Assembly (NCBI RefSeq): GCF_030063455.1
Contig: NZ_JASITB010000005.1
Location: 1 to 64,000 of the forward strand
Reading direction: 5' to 3'
Origin: Cryobacterium sp. PH31-O1
GTDB lineage: Bacteria; Actinomycetota; Actinomycetes; Actinomycetales; Microbacteriaceae
DNA length: 64,000 nucleotides
Below the pieces are notes generated by a model. The model made no database searches. It saw only the letters and a program-made list of their open reading frames with translations, and was not told the origin of the DNA. Made by a program: the position numbers and the translations under genes. Of the stretch, positions 9,167 to 20,482 are shown one piece after another. Position 1 is the stretch's first letter. Every line of letters begins with the position of its first letter.

Positions 9167-10500
9167 GACCGTTCTCCTTCATCATCTGACACTGTTTTTG
9201 GGGTACTCGTGGGTACCGTGAGGAATGCGGTCTGCGCATCGATCAAAGCCGCATCGCGTTCCACCAGCACTGTGCTGATGCGCTTGCGGCGGCCTTCGGT
9301 GCGCTCGGCGGTGAGGTTTAAACCGCTCACCGAGGCTACCGACCCGGCAACGGGCAACCGTCCGAGCGCTTTGGCCAGCAGACCACCCACCGAATCGACA
9401 TCGTCGTCGTCGAGGTCGAGGTCGAACAGCTCGCCCAGTTCATCGACCGGCAAGCGGGCGCTCACCCGAAACTGCCCGTCGCCGAGGTCTTCGACCTCGA
9501 CCACGTCGCGGTCGTATTCATCCGAGATGTCACCGACGAGTTCTTCGATCAGGTCTTCGAGGGTGACCAGTCCGGCGATTCCGCCGTACTCGTCGACGAC
9601 CATGGCGAGGTGATTGGACTCGAGCTGCATCTGCCGCAGCATGTCGTCGGCCTTCTTCGACTCTGGCACGAAAACGGCCGGCCTGGCCAAATCCGCCACG
9701 GTGAGCTGGAGGGCGTTAATCGGCCGCTCGAACACCAGCCGGGCCACGTCACGCAGGTACAAGATGCCGGCGACGTCGTCGACCTCCCCGTCCAGCACGG
9801 GCAACCGGGAGGTACCGCTGCTCAGAAACAGGCCCATGGCCGCATCAATGCTCGCGTCGGCGTCGATGGTGATCATGTCGGTGCGTGGAATCATCACCTC
9901 GCGAACGACCGTCTCGCTGAATTCGAAGATGGAGTGGATGAGCTCCCGGTCTTCTTCTTCGATCACGTCGAGCTCGGTGGCCTCGTCGACCATGCTGAGC
10001 AGCTGGTCTTCCGAGGTGAAGGTGGCGAGTTTGGTGCGTCCCGGGGTGACCCGGTTGCCGAGGGCGACCAGCGCGTTGGCGATCGGGCCGAGCAGCACCC
10101 GGGCGATGTGTACGAGCAGGGCGGTCGCCGTCAGCAGGCCGACCGGGTGGGCGCGGCCGACGCTGCGCGGGCTCGCGCCGACCAGCACGAACGAGACCGA
10201 GGTCATGATGAGCGCCGATAGCAGCAGTGCCAGCCAGAGGGCGTCGATGGTTGTCGCGAAGACGAGGGTCACCAGCACGGCCGCGGTCGTCTCTGCGGTG
10301 ATGCGAATGAAGTTGATGGCGTTGAGGTGCGCCCCGGCATCGTCGGCGATCGCCTGGAGCGATCGTTTCGCACGATGATTGGCGACCAGACCGGCAATGT
10401 CGGCGCGGGATTGGCCGGTGATCGCCGCGTCGACGGCGGCCATCAAACCGGCAAAAACGACCAAAACGACGGCCGAATAGATGAACCACACGATGTGCAT
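9163..10500 (-). CDS. CNNM/CorC-type membrane protein with CBS pair (hemolysin family)
   Basis: 445-aa protein of the DUF21-CBS-CorC/HlyC architecture. Hydrophobic segments occur at about 3-23, 75-110 and 120-145. The linker TSEDQLLSMVDEATELDVIEEEDRELI is typical of the family. Two CBS motifs follow (EVMIPRTDMITIDADAS and VDEYGGIAGLVTLEDLIEELVG), then a CorC_HlyC domain near the C-terminus. Such proteins are linked to Mg2+/Co2+ transport or efflux; 'hemolysin' is a historical name. Its TM domain is less canonical than in typical CNNM proteins. The ATG at 10500 shares one base with the ybeY stop (TGATG), and its own stop overlaps the era start. Confidence 0.88.
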   Translation of the reverse strand: MHIVWFIYSAVVLVVFAGLMAAVDAAITGQSRADIAGLVANHRAKRSLQAIADDAGAHLNAINFIRITAETTAAVLVTLVFATTIDALWLALLLSALIMTSVSFVLVGASPRSVGRAHPVGLLTATALLVHIARVLLGPIANALVALGNRVTPGRTKLATFTSEDQLLSMVDEATELDVIEEEDRELIHSIFEFSETVVREVMIPRTDMITIDADASIDAAMGLFLSSGTSRLPVLDGEVDDVAGILYLRDVARLVFERPINALQLTVADLARPAVFVPESKKADDMLRQMQLESNHLAMVVDEYGGIAGLVTLEDLIEELVGDISDEYDRDVVEVEDLGDGQFRVSARLPVDELGELFDLDLDDDDVDSVGGLLAKALGRLPVAGSVASVSGLNLTAERTEGRRKRISTVLVERDAALIDAQTAFLTVPTSTPKTVSDDEGERS

Positions 10501-10960
10501 CAGTGGCGTTGTCGTTCCTGCATAGCGAAGCCGATGAGAATGTCGCGCTGAATGCCGAACATCTCCTTCTCCTCCGCCGGTTCGGCGTGGTCAAAGCCGA
10601 GCAGGTGCAGCACACCGTGGGTCGTCAGCAGCAGCAGCTCGTCGAGGGTGCTGTGGCCTGCGGTCTCGGCCTGCTCCTTGGCGACCTGCGGGCAGAGCAC
10701 GATGTCGCCGAGCAGTCCCGGCGGGGTCTCCTGCTCCTCGGTACCTGGGCGAAGTTCGTCCATGGGAAAGCTCAGAACGTCGGTGGGGCCCGGTTCGTCC
10801 ATCCACTGCACGTGCAGCTGCTCCATGGCGCCCTCGTCCACGAGCACAATGGCGAGTTCGGCGTCGGCGTGCACGTGCATGGTATCGAGCGCGAAGGCAG
10901 CGAGGCGCAAAATGGCGGCCTCATCGACCGGAATGGTCGACTCGTTGTTGATTTCGATGC

Positions 10961-10964
<4 letters not shown>
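10500..10964 (-). CDS. ybeY: Endoribonuclease YbeY (rRNA maturation factor)
   Basis: 154-aa zinc-dependent RNase of the UPF0054 family, used in 16S 3'-end processing and ribosome quality control. The metal-binding motif [11 protein letters not shown] has its histidines at about 116, 120 and 126; the conserved [10 protein letters not shown] and [11 protein letters not shown] precede it. The start is TTG at 10964, overlapping the phoH TGA (TTGA), an unusual but well-placed coupled start. It lies between phoH and the CBS gene, with era downstream, the standard actinobacterial order. Confidence 0.95.
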
Positions 10965-12014
<1,050 letters not shown>

Positions 12015-12028
<14 letters not shown>

Positions 12029-12392
12029 GCGAGTCCTCCCCCAGCGAGTCGGTCGGTGTTGAGCTGCCCAGGACGTGCGCGTGCACGTGGAACACGGTCT
12101 GGCCGGCGGCGGTCCCGGTGTTGAAGACCAGGCGGAATTGCCCGTTGGTGCGCTCGGCGGCGATCTGATCGGCCACCGCCACGAGTTCGGCGAGCAGGCT
12201 CGGGTTGCCGGCGGCGAGTTCTACGACGTTGTGATACTGCGGGTCTTTGGTGGTGACGACGACGTGCACCGGGGCTTTTGGTGCGATGTCGAGGAAAGCG
12301 ATGATGTGTTCGGTCTCGGCCACGATCGTCGCCGGAATCTCACGCGCGATGATGCGGCTGAAAATGGACGGCTGGACGCCAGAAGAAGACAT
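12015..12392 (-). CDS. Histidine triad nucleotide-binding protein (HinT/HIT)
   Basis: 125-aa HIT protein, probably a purine nucleoside phosphoramidase. The triad HVHAHVLG has histidines at about 102, 104 and 106. The N-terminus SIFSRIIAREIPATIVAETEHIIAFLDI matches the family fold, and the length is normal. A TAAGAT -10-like box ends 6 nt before ATG 12392, suggesting a leaderless transcript for HIT-phoH-ybeY-CBS-era. That would be a promoter internal to the larger hrcA-era gene run. Confidence 0.93.
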
Positions 12393-12411
12393 GCCTCTAT
12401 CTTAAGCGGCG

Positions 12412-12482
12412 CTGCCAGCGGCCCGCACACCCAACGGCAAGCACTACCAGCGGCGCGCACACCCACTAGGCCGCACTACCAA
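12412..12482. repeat. 32-bp imperfect tandem repeat between rsmE and HIT
   Basis: Two 32-bp units at 12412-12443 and 12444-12475 both read CTnCCAGCGGCnCGCACACC at their start and share phase. A third partial unit begins exactly at the rsmE stop codon (CTACCA, 12476). The array fills most of the spacer after rsmE and looks like a slipped duplication at the gene end. Confidence 0.7.
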
Positions 12483-13216
12483 CGCCCCAGGGTCGCATTG
12501 AGAATCGCGAGGGCTGCGGGACCGGCGGTCGACGTACGCAGCACGGTGTCGCCGAGGCGTACCTGCGTGGCGCCGGCCTGCTCGAGGAGCAGCAGTTCGG
12601 CCGGGGAGATTCCGCCTTCCGGGCCGACGACGAGCAGAATGTCGCGGTCGTCGGTGGGCGGTGCCACCTCGGTGAGGCGACCGGTCGCGGTCGGGTCGAG
12701 CAGCAGCATCCGGGTGGTGCCGGCGAATACGGCAAGCTGTTTGGTGCTGGCCAACGGTGCGACGTTTGGCAGCCAGGCCCGGATCGACTGTTTGCTGGCC
12801 TCGCGCACGATGCTGCTCCAGCGTTCGTGGCCCTTGGCGATCTTCGGGCCCTCCCATTTGGTGATCGAGCGGGCAGCCGCCCATGGAATAACGCCGTCGA
12901 CGCCGAGCTCGGTGGCAGCCTGAATGGCGAGTTCGTCACGGTCGCCCTTGGCCAGGGCCTGCACCAAGCGGATGCGCGGCGTCGCCGCCGGCGTCTCGCT
13001 CGCGTCGTCGACGCGCAGGGTCAACGACGCAGCCTCCGCCGTCAGCACCGTGCCCTGCAGCAGCAACCCGGCCCCATTGCCCAGGCGGAGCCGGTCTCCG
13101 GGACGCACCCGGCTGACCGTCACCGCGTGGCGCGCCTCGGCCCCATCGACAGAAACGACCTGCCCCGGGCGACTATCGATCGTGCGGAGCGTTTCTTGCA
13201 GGTAGAAATGTGCCAC
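12476..13216 (-). CDS. rsmE: 16S rRNA (uracil-1498-N3)-methyltransferase
   Basis: 246-aa SPOUT-class methyltransferase acting on U1498 of 16S rRNA. The N-terminal PUA-like region (MAHFYLQETLRTIDSRPGQV) is followed by the knotted SAM-binding end: LLVVGPEGGISPAELLLLEQ and VRLGDTVLRTSTAGPAALA, both diagnostic. The start is GTG at 13216, 1 nt after the dnaJ TGA. It normally follows dnaJ in actinobacteria, as here. Confidence 0.95.
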   Translation of the reverse strand: MAHFYLQETLRTIDSRPGQVVSVDGAEARHAVTVSRVRPGDRLRLGNGAGLLLQGTVLTAEAASLTLRVDDASETPAATPRIRLVQALAKGDRDELAIQAATELGVDGVIPWAAARSITKWEGPKIAKGHERWSSIVREASKQSIRAWLPNVAPLASTKQLAVFAGTTRMLLLDPTATGRLTEVAPPTDDRDILLVVGPEGGISPAELLLLEQAGATQVRLGDTVLRTSTAGPAALAILNATLGRW

Positions 13217-13217
13217 C

Positions 13218-14324
13218 TCAGCCGAGGAACCGGTCGCGCAGTTTGGCGAACAGGCCCTGCTGGTACTGGCTCAGGGAGGGCGCCGGGGCGGCATAGCGGG
13301 CGGCGAACTGCTCGATCAGGTCCCGCTCCTTGTGGTCGAGTTTGCTGGGCGTGACCACGTGGATACCGATCTTGAGGTCGCCACGGCCGCTGCCGCGCAG
13401 CTTGGTGATGCCGCGGTCCTTGATCGTGAGCACCTCTGAGCTCTGCGCACCGGGCCGGATCTCCACCTCGATGTCGCCGTCGAGGGCCTTCACTGTGACG
13501 CTCGTGCCGAGAATCGCGCTGGTCATGGGAACGTCGAGCGAGCACATGAGGTCGTCGCCGTCGCGACTGAAGACGTCGTGGTGGCGCACCTTCATCTCGA
13601 GGTACAGGTCGCCGTTCGGGCCGGCGGCCGGGCCGGCCTCGCCGCTGCCGGGCATCTGCAGGCGCAGGCCGGTGTCGACTCCGGCGGGAATGTCAACGGG
13701 AACCGTGCGGCGGGCGCGAACGCGGCCCTGGCCGGAGCAGGTCATGCACGGTGTGGCGATGATGGTGCCGTAGCCGCGGCAGGAACCGCACGGGCTCGAC
13801 GTCATGACGTTGCCGAGCAGGGAGCGCACGGCGCGCTGGATGCTGCCGGTGCCGTGGCAGATGTCGCAGGTGATCGGGGACGTGCCGGGGGCGCAGCAGG
13901 AGCCCTGGCAGGTGGTGCAGACGATCGCGGTGTCGACCTCGAGGTCCCGGTGCGTGCCGAAGATGACCTCGTCGAGGTCGAGTTCCACCCGGATGAGGGC
14001 GTCCTGACCGCGTTCGCGGCGGGAGCGGGGGCCGCGACCGCTGCCGCCTCCGCCACCACCGAAGAAGGTCTCGAAGATGTCACCGAAGTTGCCGAAGTTC
14101 TGCCCGTCGAAGCCGCCGCTCTGGCCGCCCTGGTCATATTTCTGGCGTTGTTTTGGGTCGCTCAGCACGTCATAGGCGTGCGTGATGCTCTTGAACCGTT
14201 CGGACGCCTCGGCGCCGGGGTTCACGTCGGGGTGTAGCTCGCGGGCGAGGCGGCGGTACGCCTTCTTGATTTGATCGGTGGTCGCGTCGCGGTCAACGCC
14301 AAGCGCTTCGTAGTGGTCAGCCAA
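13218..14324 (-). CDS. dnaJ: Molecular chaperone DnaJ (type I)
   Basis: 368-aa co-chaperone of DnaK. The J domain carries HPD at residues 31-33, followed by a G/F-rich linker and a zinc-finger region with four Cys motifs: [24 protein letters not shown] and CMTCSGQG. The first ends in Cys where the consensus has Gly, but all eight ligand cysteines are present. The C-terminal substrate-binding domains follow. The start is TTG at 14324 with AAGGAG about 8 nt upstream. As the hrcA-linked copy it corresponds to the second DnaJ (DnaJ2) of actinobacteria. Heat control by HrcA is implied by the CIRCE-like site at 15511-15537. Confidence 0.95.
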   Translation of the reverse strand: MADHYEALGVDRDATTDQIKKAYRRLARELHPDVNPGAEASERFKSITHAYDVLSDPKQRQKYDQGGQSGGFDGQNFGNFGDIFETFFGGGGGGSGRGPRSRRERGQDALIRVELDLDEVIFGTHRDLEVDTAIVCTTCQGSCCAPGTSPITCDICHGTGSIQRAVRSLLGNVMTSSPCGSCRGYGTIIATPCMTCSGQGRVRARRTVPVDIPAGVDTGLRLQMPGSGEAGPAAGPNGDLYLEMKVRHHDVFSRDGDDLMCSLDVPMTSAILGTSVTVKALDGDIEVEIRPGAQSSEVLTIKDRGITKLRGSGRGDLKIGIHVVTPSKLDHKERDLIEQFAARYAAPAPSLSQYQQGLFAKLRDRFLG

Positions 14325-14387
14325 AGGTGGCTCTCCTTGAGGATATTGTTCGAATTGGGTCGGTGCCGCAGCGCGGCCAGGAAAAAT

Positions 14388-15407
14388 CTAGGTCTCGCCG
14401 AGCAGGCGGGAGAGGTAACGGGCGACGGCGCGGACCGCCGCCATATTGTTGGAATAATCCATGCGGGTGGGCCCGAGCACACCGAGTCGGGCGAGGTTGC
14501 CGTTGGCGGTGTAGCCGCTGGTGAGCACGCTCGCCTCTGGCAGGCCGAAAGCCGCATTCTCGCGGCCGATGCTCACCGAGACGCCGTGCTGGTCGGTCTC
14601 CATTTCGCCGAACAGGCGCAGCAGCACCACCTGCTCTTCGATCGCTTCGAGCACCGGATAGATGCTCCCGGAGAAGTCGTCCTCGGTTCGCACCAGGTTC
14701 GCGGCTCCGGCCATGACGAGCTTGTCCTGGCGGTTCGCACCGACTTGGTCGGAGAGCGTATTCGTGATCAGGTCGACGATCGGCTGCAGCGCCGGGGATC
14801 CCGGCCAGACGCTCGCGGCAAGGGCCACACTCGCTTCGGCCATGCCGAGACCGACAACGGCCACATTCAGACGTGCACGCAGCTCGCCGAGCGTCTGCTC
14901 GTCGAGCGGCCGCGGCAGGTCAATCACCCGCTGCTCCACTCCGCCGGAATCGGTGATCAACACCGACAGGATGCGCTTGTCGGTCAGCGGGACGAACTCG
15001 ATGTGGCGCACCTTGGCCCGGGACAGTGAGGGGTACTGCACGAGCGCAACCTGGTGCGTCAGCTGGGAGAGCAGGCGCACGCTGCGCACGAGCACCTCGT
15101 CGAGGTCGGCGGAGTGGCCGAGAAAGGTCTCGATGGCCTGACGTTGGGCCGGCGTGAGGGGGCGCAGGTCGGCGAGGTGGTCGACGAAAACCCGGTAACC
15201 CTTGTCGGTGGGAATGCGCCCCGAGGAGGTGTGCGGCGCCGCGATGAGCTCTTCCTCTTCGAGCAGGGCCATGTCGTTGCGAATGGTAGCGGCGGAGACG
15301 CCGAAGGAGTGCCGGTCGACGATGGATTTGGATCCGACGGGTTCACGGGAGGCGACGTAGTCCTGCACGATCACGCGCAAAACGTCGAGGCCACGGTCGG
15401 AAACCAT
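14388..15407 (-). CDS. hrcA: Heat-inducible transcription repressor HrcA
   Basis: 339-aa HrcA. The N-terminal winged helix (VLRVIVQDYVASREPVGSKS, then SAATIRNDMALLEEEELI and HTSSGRIPTDKGYRVFVDHL) matches the family, and the GAF-like dimerisation part follows. ATG start at 15407 with GGAAGGCGGG upstream. It heads the hrcA-dnaJ-rsmE transcription unit and probably represses it through the upstream CIRCE-like inverted repeat. Confidence 0.96.
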   Translation of the reverse strand: MVSDRGLDVLRVIVQDYVASREPVGSKSIVDRHSFGVSAATIRNDMALLEEEELIAAPHTSSGRIPTDKGYRVFVDHLADLRPLTPAQRQAIETFLGHSADLDEVLVRSVRLLSQLTHQVALVQYPSLSRAKVRHIEFVPLTDKRILSVLITDSGGVEQRVIDLPRPLDEQTLGELRARLNVAVVGLGMAEASVALAASVWPGSPALQPIVDLITNTLSDQVGANRQDKLVMAGAANLVRTEDDFSGSIYPVLEAIEEQVVLLRLFGEMETDQHGVSVSIGRENAAFGLPEASVLTSGYTANGNLARLGVLGPTRMDYSNNMAAVRAVARYLSRLLGET

Positions 15408-15452
15408 TGCGCCCGCCTTCCTGATTTTTGGGGTACTGCTCCACTAAAGCGG

Positions 15453-15482
15453 ATGCCCACCCCCGAGCGCGCCGGTGGGCAT
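15453..15482 (-). other. Hairpin in the hrcA leader
   Basis: ATGCCCACC (15453-15461) and GGTGGGCAT (15474-15482) form a perfect 9-bp stem with a 12-nt loop, between the CIRCE-like site and the hrcA start. No U tract follows, so it is more likely an mRNA 5' structure than a terminator. Its role is unknown. Confidence 0.5.
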
Positions 15483-15510
15483 GCTGGAACGCAGGTTTGT
15501 CGGCACGTCG

Positions 15511-15537
15511 TTGGCACTCGCATCCGCTGACTGCTAA
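15511..15537. promoter_or_regulatory. CIRCE-like HrcA operator
   Basis: Read on the plus strand, TTGGCACTC, a 9-nt spacer and GACTGCTAA differ from the CIRCE consensus TTAGCACTC-N9-GAGTGCTAA at one position in each half. The position, 104 nt upstream of hrcA, fits autoregulation. Confidence 0.75.
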
Positions 15538-15576
15538 GTCTATCGCGACCGGCCGGGTTTCCACTGAGCAGGCCCA

Positions 15577-15606
15577 TTGCCAGTATCCGGAAGCGAGCGT
15601 TTAATA
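15577..15606 (+). promoter_or_regulatory. Putative promoter of the first DUF4870 gene
   Basis: TTGCCA (15577-15582) and TTAATA (15601-15606) are separated by 18 nt, about 40 nt upstream of the ATG. They are plausible -35 and -10 boxes in an AT-enriched patch. Confidence 0.4.
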
Positions 15607-15647
15607 GCCGCTATACGCTCCCACCGCTTTCTGCGAAAGGCACGATC

Positions 15648-16163
15648 ATGAGCGATCCACAGGCACAACCACCAGGTGATCCCAGCTACCACGATCCCAA
15701 CGGTCTCGATCCCAACAACCGTGAGCCCAATGTCGGGCAGCCGGGGTATGGCCAACCGCAGTACGCACAACCACCGGACGGCGGCCCGTACGCGAACCCC
15801 GTCGTTGCGGCTCCCCTCTCGGAGGCCGACGATCGCCAGTGGGCCTCGCTGGCACACCTCGGCGGCATCCTGAGTTTTCTGCCCGCCCTGGTCATCTGGC
15901 TGGTGTTCAAAGATCGCGGTCGTTTCACCAACACCGAGGCGAAGGAAGCCCTGAACTTTCAGATCACCCTGCTGATCGGATACGTTGCCATCAATGTGGC
16001 CTCGTTCATCCTGGCGATCGTCACCTTCGGTATCGGCGGGCTACTGATCGGTCTGGCCTGGCTGCTCTGGGTTGCCGGGGTGATTTTCTCGATCATGGGC
16101 TTTCTGAAGGCCAAGGACGGCCAGAATTACCGGTACCCGTTCGCCCTGCGCCTGATTAAATAG
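15648..16163 (+). CDS. DUF4870 membrane protein
   Basis: 171 aa. A Pro/Gln/Tyr-rich cytoplasmic N-terminus of about 50 residues (GQPGYGQPQYAQPPDGGPYA) precedes the DUF4870 domain. That domain begins DRQWASLAHLGGILSFLPAL, continues with FKDRGRFTNTEAKEALNFQI, and has three to four membrane segments. Tic20-like membrane proteins share this architecture; the function is unknown. ATG 15648 is preceded by GAAAGG. A shorter paralogue follows at 16265, 101 nt downstream. Confidence 0.85.
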   Translation: MSDPQAQPPGDPSYHDPNGLDPNNREPNVGQPGYGQPQYAQPPDGGPYANPVVAAPLSEADDRQWASLAHLGGILSFLPALVIWLVFKDRGRFTNTEAKEALNFQITLLIGYVAINVASFILAIVTFGIGGLLIGLAWLLWVAGVIFSIMGFLKAKDGQNYRYPFALRLIK

Positions 16164-16264
16164 GCTGATCGCGCAGCCCCAGCGACGTTCGGGCGGCGGG
16201 ACGATTAGTCTGGAGGTCACTGACACCGCCGTGCCAGTGACCGGGCGTAACACAGGAGGCCCCC

Positions 16265-16636
16265 ATGTCTGAGCAGAACCCGTACCAGTCGACCCCCGCC
16301 AACCCGATGAGCCCGGCCGACGAGAAACTGTGGGCAACGCTGATCCACGTCGGTGGCATCCTCTTCAGCTTCCTACCGGCGCTGATCGGCTACCTCGTTC
16401 TCCGCGATCGCGGACCGTTCATTCGCGCGCACACCGCGACGGCGCTGAACTTTCAAATCTCGTACTACATCTACGCGGCAGTGCTGGTTCCCATCACCGT
16501 CGTGACGTTGGGCATCGGCGGCATTCTGTATGCACCGCTGGCAATCGTTGCCCTCGTGTTCATGATTCTGGCCGCGCTGGCCGCCAACCGCGGTGAAGGC
16601 TACAGCTACCCGCTCACGATCAAGTTCGTCAGTTGA
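16265..16636 (+). CDS. DUF4870 membrane protein, second copy
   Basis: 123-aa paralogue of the preceding gene with a short N-terminus (MSEQNPYQSTPANPMSPADE). The core DUF4870 pattern is DEKLWATLIHVGGILFSFLP followed by LRDRGPFIRAHTATALNFQI, and hydrophobic segments fill the rest. A strong AGGAGG lies 5 nt before ATG 16265. The two copies differ by the Pro/Gln-rich extension, so they may have diverged in partner binding. No function is assigned. Confidence 0.85.
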   Translation: MSEQNPYQSTPANPMSPADEKLWATLIHVGGILFSFLPALIGYLVLRDRGPFIRAHTATALNFQISYYIYAAVLVPITVVTLGIGGILYAPLAIVALVFMILAALAANRGEGYSYPLTIKFVS

Positions 16637-16664
16637 GGCTGCTACCGGTCACTAGATCGACGCT

Positions 16665-17888
16665 CTAATCGCTGAGCCGACGCACCACAGCGTCGGCCAG
16701 AAGCCGTCCGCGCAGGGTCAGTTCGATTGTCCCGGTGAGGGCGGCTTTGGCATTGATAAGCTCGTCGGCGATGAGCCCGGCAACCTCTCGGCGACCGACC
16801 ACCGACAGTGATGCGACCTGAATACCGGAGCGGATGCGGCTCTGCAGCAGGATGCGCTCAAGCTCGCGGGTCGGGGCGTCCAGTGTCTCGCGGCCAGCGG
16901 CCGGCGACAGGCCGGCGAGCATCCGTTCGGCGTAGGCCGCCGGATGCTTGACGTTCCACCAGCGCACCCCGCCGACGTGGCTGTGCGCGCCGGGGCCGAC
17001 GCCCCACCAGTCCTGACCGGTCCAGTAAGCGAGGTTGTGGCGAGACCGGTGCGCGTCGCTCGTGGCCCAGTTGCTGACCTCGTACCAGTCGTAGCCGGCG
17101 GCGGCGAGCAGTTCGTCGGCGAGTTCGTAGAAATCGGCCTGCTGGTCGTCGTCGGTCGGGGCGATCTCGCCGCGGCGAATCTGCCTGGCCAGCTTGGTAC
17201 CGTCCTCGACGATGAGCGAGTATGCGCTCAGGTGGTCCGGCTGCAGGCCGATCGCCTGTTCCAGGCTGGTGCGCCAGTCGGTGAGGGACTCCCCCGGCGT
17301 GCCGTAGATGAGGTCGAGGCTCACGTCGAGGCCCGCGGCGCGGGCCCATTCCACTACCAGCGGCACTCGCTCCGGGTCGTGGGTGCGTTCCAGGGTCGCG
17401 AGCACGTGCGGCACGGCGGACTGCATGCCGAACGATACCCGGGTGAAGCCGGCATCGGCGAGGGCGCCGAGGTAGGCGGCATCGACCGAGTCGGGGTTGG
17501 CCTCGGTCGTGACTTCGGCGCCGGCCTCGAGGCCCCACTGGTTTCGCACGGCGCCGAGCATTTTCACCAGGTCGGTCACCGGCAGCAGCGTGGGCGTGCC
17601 TCCCCCGAAGAACACCGTCGTCACTGGGCGGTCCGGCACGCCGGACTCGGTCAGAATGCGGCCGGCGGCCTGCACTTCGAGCACGGCCTGGCTGGCATAG
17701 TCGCTCTGTTTGACGCCGCGCAGTTCGGTCGCGGTGTAGGTGTTGAAATCGCAGTAGCCGCAGCGCACGCGGCAGAACGGCACGTGCAGGTAGACGCCGA
17801 AATCGCGACTGGCGGCGTTTTCGGCCGCCGAGGCGGGAAGGAGGCCGTTGTCGGGTGCCGGGTCGCCGACGGGGTGGGGTCCGGCCAT
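16665..17888 (-). CDS. hemW: Radical SAM heme chaperone HemW (coproporphyrinogen III oxidase-like)
   Basis: 407-aa radical SAM protein. The Fe-S/SAM motif is in YLHVPFCRVRCGYCDFNTYT, with cysteines at about 39, 43 and 46; FFGGGTPTLLP and LIYGTPGESLTDWRTSLEQA follow. The motif CxxxCxxC without the extra Cys of true HemN, and the GVGPGAHSHVGGVRWWNVKHP region, fit HemW, a heme-trafficking chaperone, rather than an oxidase. ATG start at 17888 with GGAG upstream. It is downstream of lepA and the DUF1990 gene, a frequent neighbourhood for hemW. Confidence 0.92.
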   Translation of the reverse strand: MAGPHPVGDPAPDNGLLPASAAENAASRDFGVYLHVPFCRVRCGYCDFNTYTATELRGVKQSDYASQAVLEVQAAGRILTESGVPDRPVTTVFFGGGTPTLLPVTDLVKMLGAVRNQWGLEAGAEVTTEANPDSVDAAYLGALADAGFTRVSFGMQSAVPHVLATLERTHDPERVPLVVEWARAAGLDVSLDLIYGTPGESLTDWRTSLEQAIGLQPDHLSAYSLIVEDGTKLARQIRRGEIAPTDDDQQADFYELADELLAAAGYDWYEVSNWATSDAHRSRHNLAYWTGQDWWGVGPGAHSHVGGVRWWNVKHPAAYAERMLAGLSPAAGRETLDAPTRELERILLQSRIRSGIQVASLSVVGRREVAGLIADELINAKAALTGTIELTLRGRLLADAVVRRLSD

Positions 17889-17927
17889 GGGTGGTGCTCC
17901 AGTACGTGGTTCGAGTGAGGTAGCGCG

Positions 17928-18578
17928 TTATTTGATGGCGCCGACGGGGTGCAGGGCCCGCAGGTACAGCTTCGTGAACTTGGCCTGCTGAAAGCGCAGC
18001 ACCGGCCACGCCAGGCGGGAGTACCAGGTACTGGCCCTTGAAAACGAGCGGATGGTCAACCAGACCGAGTCGTCATCCCGGTGTTCGACGATGAAGGATT
18101 CCTCGCCGCTTTCCGGGTGCCCGCCCATGGTGCCGTAGGCGAAACCGACGCGGGCGGCCTCGTCGATCACGTAGACGACGCGCACCGGCGCACTCACCTG
18201 GAACAGCCAGACCTTCATTCTGAGCGTCGCCGTCATGCCATTGGCGATGTATGGGGTGCCATCGGCGGCGAAGGTCGCTTCGTTGACCGGATGCTGCTGA
18301 CCGGCCGCCGGGGTGCCGTCGGGCCCGAAGGTCACCGGGGTGTACTGCACTCCGGTGCCGTTTTCCAGGTCGGTCACCTCCATGCCACTGCCGCGCTGGA
18401 TTCCCCAGGTCATCAGCAACTTGGTCGCGGCGTCAAAACGGTCCTGGGAGCTGCCGAGCTTGACGCTCTGCTCCATCGGGCGGTAGCCCTTGGGCGGATA
18501 GCTCATCAGGTCGGGCGCGAGCGTGCCGCCGATGGCGGCATAGCTCACGGCGGCGTCGGTAAAGGTGGCCCTGCGCAT
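17928..18578 (-). CDS. DUF1990 family protein
   Basis: 216-aa protein of the DUF1990 (UPF0548) family: ATFTDAAVSYAAIGGTL and GYRPMEQSVKLGSSQDRFDA near the N-terminus, then the central VVYVIDEAARVGFAYGTMGG and the signature HPESGEESFIVEH. The function is unknown. ATG 18578 follows the lepA stop by 5 nt, so it is co-transcribed with lepA and hemW. Confidence 0.85.
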   Translation of the reverse strand: MRRATFTDAAVSYAAIGGTLAPDLMSYPPKGYRPMEQSVKLGSSQDRFDAATKLLMTWGIQRGSGMEVTDLENGTGVQYTPVTFGPDGTPAAGQQHPVNEATFAADGTPYIANGMTATLRMKVWLFQVSAPVRVVYVIDEAARVGFAYGTMGGHPESGEESFIVEHRDDDSVWLTIRSFSRASTWYSRLAWPVLRFQQAKFTKLYLRALHPVGAIK

Positions 18579-18583
18579 CCGCT

Positions 18584-20434
<1,851 letters not shown>

Positions 20435-20482
20435 AGTTCGTCTATTCTTCCATGCCCGGCGCGGGTTGACGGTCTCCCCGGG

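Noticed and set aside
9163-10500. True hemolysin/virulence factor
   Set aside because: The hemolysin label for DUF21-CBS-CorC proteins is historical. Domain content indicates a CNNM/CorC-type ion-transport or efflux-related protein.
12412-12482. Possible CRISPR-like array
   Set aside because: Contiguous tandem units without unique spacers, and no cas genes in the window.
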